In this document: one piece after another, positions 50,302-51,708 of the stretch
How positions within the stretch are numbered: position 1 is the first letter of the stretch
Layout of the letters: each line of letters opens with the position of its first letter
Assembly (NCBI GenBank): GCA_044234625.1
Contig: JBIIIP010000005.1
Coordinates: 1 to 51,708, forward strand
DNA length: 51,708 nt
Direction of reading: 5' to 3'
From: CACORA01 sp044234625
Lineage (GTDB): Bacteria > Planctomycetota > Planctomycetia > Pirellulales > UBA1268
The notes under the pieces: model-generated
What the model was told of the DNA's origin: nothing
The model's input: only the letters and a program-made list of their open reading frames with translations
Database searches by the model: none
Made by a program: the position numbers and the translations under genes

Positions 50302-51708
50302 TCATTCTGGGGCGAAACCGCGACGCACGGTGTTTTCCGTGACCGTCCGGGGGACCACGAACTGGAGCAGGTAGTCTGGCCCCCCCGCCTTGCTTCCGAT
50401 GCCCGACAGCCGATAGCCCCCGAACGGCTGGCGGTGCACGAGCGCCCCGGTGATGCCCCGGTTGAGATACAGGTTGCCCGCCTCGATCGCCTCTCTGGCC
50501 CGGGCGAGGTGGGCCGGGCTGCGGGAGAAGACGCCGGCGGTGAGCGCGTAGGCCGTGCCGTTGGCCAGCGTGATGGCCTCTTCGAAATCACGGGCCCGGA
50601 ACACGGCGAGCACCGGCCCGAAAATCTCCTCCTGGCCGAGCGGCCCCTGCGGATCGACGTCGGCGAACACATGCGGCCCCACGAACCAGCCGCGGTCGCC
50701 GAGCGGCCCCACGTCCATCGCCACCACCTCGCGGGCCGTCCCCTTGCCGATGCCGATGAACGACAGCACACGGTCGCGGGCTTCCTCATCGACGAGCGGC
50801 CCGACCCGCGAGCCGGGCTCCTCGGCAGGCCCCACGCACAGGCTGCGGACGGCGTGCGCGAGCCGTTCCACGAAGGCGTCGTGAACGCTGTCGAGAACGA
50901 TCACCCGCGAACAGGCCGAGCACTTCTGCCCCTGGAAACCGAAGCTGCTCGCCACGGTGGCCACGACCGCCTCGTCGAGGTCGGCATCGTCGTCGATGAT
51001 GATCGCGTTCTTGCCGCCCAGTTCGGCGATCACACGCTTGATGGATTGGCCCGTCGACTCGGCGGCCAGTTGCTGAATGGCGAGGCCCACGGCCCGCGAG
51101 CCGGTGAAGGCGACCAGCGCGGTCTGCGGATGCGACACGAGCGTCGGCCCCACCTCCTCGCCGCGGGCCGGCAGGAAGGCCAGCGCTGCCGGCGGCACGC
51201 CGGCTTCGAGGAGGATGCCGTGCCACCGCCAGGCGATGAGCGAAGACTGCTCCGCGGGCTTGAGCACGACGGTGTTGCCCGTGACGAGGGCGGCCGACGA
51301 CATGCCGGCGAGGATGGCCAGCGGAAAATTCCACGGCGCGATGACCACGGCCACGCCGCGCGGAGAAACGGTCGTGGCATTTTCCTCGCCCGGCACATCG
51401 ACCCGCCGCGGCACCGCCAGATCCTCCGCTTCGCGGGCGTAGTATTCGCAGAAGTCGATGGCTTCGGCGACGTCGGCATCGGCCTCGCGCCACGGCTTGC
51501 CGACCTCGAAGACCTCCAGCGCCGCGAGGTCGAACCGCCGCACCCGCATGATGGCTGCCGCCCGGCGGAGGATCTCCGCCCGTCGCCTGAAGCCGAGGCC
51601 GCGCCAGGCCGGCAGCGCCCGCGCCGCCACGTCGACCGCCCGCGCGGCGTCGGCCGCGCGGGCCGCACAAACATCGGCGATGAGCCGCCCGTGGTGCGCC
51701 GGGTCGCA
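50302..51708 (-). CDS. 1-pyrroline-5-carboxylate dehydrogenase (RocA-type), 5'-truncated
   Basis: An aldehyde dehydrogenase-superfamily enzyme that oxidises glutamate semialdehyde to glutamate in proline or arginine breakdown. The reading frame is open to the right edge (DPAHHGRLIADVCAARAADAARAVDV precedes the first internal start), so the true N-terminus lies outside. About 468 residues are visible. P5CDH marks are GQKCSACSRV with the catalytic Cys, IAPWNFPLAILAGM, VIAELGGKNAIIIDDDADLDEAVV with the catalytic Glu, EEIFGPVLAVFRA and the C-terminal SGIGSKAGGPDYLLQFV. RocA and PutA share these, and no PRODH domain is visible in the part present. It ends 101 bp before pstS and is not obviously part of that operon. 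Confidence 0.85.
   Translation of the reverse strand, partial: CDPAHHGRLIADVCAARAADAARAVDVAARALPAWRGLGFRRRAEILRRAAAIMRVRRFDLAALEVFEVGKPWREADADVAEAIDFCEYYAREAEDLAVPRRVDVPGEENATTVSPRGVAVVIAPWNFPLAILAGMSSAALVTGNTVVLKPAEQSSLIAWRWHGILLEAGVPPAALAFLPARGEEVGPTLVSHPQTALVAFTGSRAVGLAIQQLAAESTGQSIKRVIAELGGKNAIIIDDDADLDEAVVATVASSFGFQGQKCSACSRVIVLDSVHDAFVERLAHAVRSLCVGPAEEPGSRVGPLVDEEARDRVLSFIGIGKGTAREVVAMDVGPLGDRGWFVGPHVFADVDPQGPLGQEEIFGPVLAVFRARDFEEAITLANGTAYALTAGVFSRSPAHLARAREAIEAGNLYLNRGITGALVHRQPFGGYRLSGIGSKAGGPDYLLQFVVPRTVTENTVRRGFAPE

Overview
The window is 51.7 kb of dense, high-GC bacterial chromosome. It carries about 40 protein genes, no rRNA, no transposase or phage gene, and no tRNA that I could recognise. 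Gene content and style point to a planctomycete, probably a Pirellulales-like one. The signs are a DUF1207 outer-surface protein, long sugar-isomerase/kinase runs, many weak or absent Shine-Dalgarno sites, B. subtilis-type succinate dehydrogenase, and several families of short dispersed hairpin repeats. This placement is an inference from gene style; no marker gene was compared.

Layout. 1-223 is a tandem 79-bp repeat. 224-1324 (-) is a DUF4432 aldose-epimerase-like gene. 1437-7665 (+) is a housekeeping run: glmU-like pyrophosphorylase, prs, rplY/ctc, pth, rpsF, ssb, rplI, dnaB. It joins two gene orders known from Bacillus (glmU-prs-ctc-pth and rpsF-ssb-rplI-dnaB), but lacks rpsR. 7662-9205 holds tsaD (-) between two arms of a perfect 110-bp inverted repeat. 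9202-10266 (-) is DUF1207 and 10481-11032 (+) a flavin-reductase-like protein. 11062-14939 (+) is a ribose/galactose-type sugar ABC importer (binding lipoprotein, permease, double ATPase). 14962-18591 (-) is an overlapping set of acyl-ACP synthetase, GH2-like protein and ThiF/MoeB-like E1. 18707-21508 (+) is leuS. 21627-24793 (+) is a xylose-isomerase-like, PfkB-kinase and aldolase-like trio, followed by glgC.

The right half continues with a small lipoprotein, family-4 uracil-DNA glycosylase and DEAD-box helicase (-), then sdhCAB (-), a PAS-GAF-REC protein and a long lone secretin (+), a secreted TPR-like acidic protein (-), an FAH-family hydrolase (+), a compact hypothetical-cutA-hypothetical set (-), and a secreted repeat-domain protein (-). 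It ends with pstS-pstC-pstA-pstB-phoU (-), preceded by a sequence with exact Pho-box geometry, and a 5'-truncated RocA-type P5C dehydrogenase (-).

How it fits together. The sugar importer, the isomerase-kinase-aldolase trio, the DUF4432 protein and GlgC suggest uptake and breakdown of an aldose plus glycogen storage. The Pst block imports phosphate, and its PstC and PstA carry large extra-membrane insertions. The most unusual structures are non-coding: the inverted repeat around tsaD, which also forms the stop codons of both neighbouring genes, and a hairpin family whose stem changes are compensatory.
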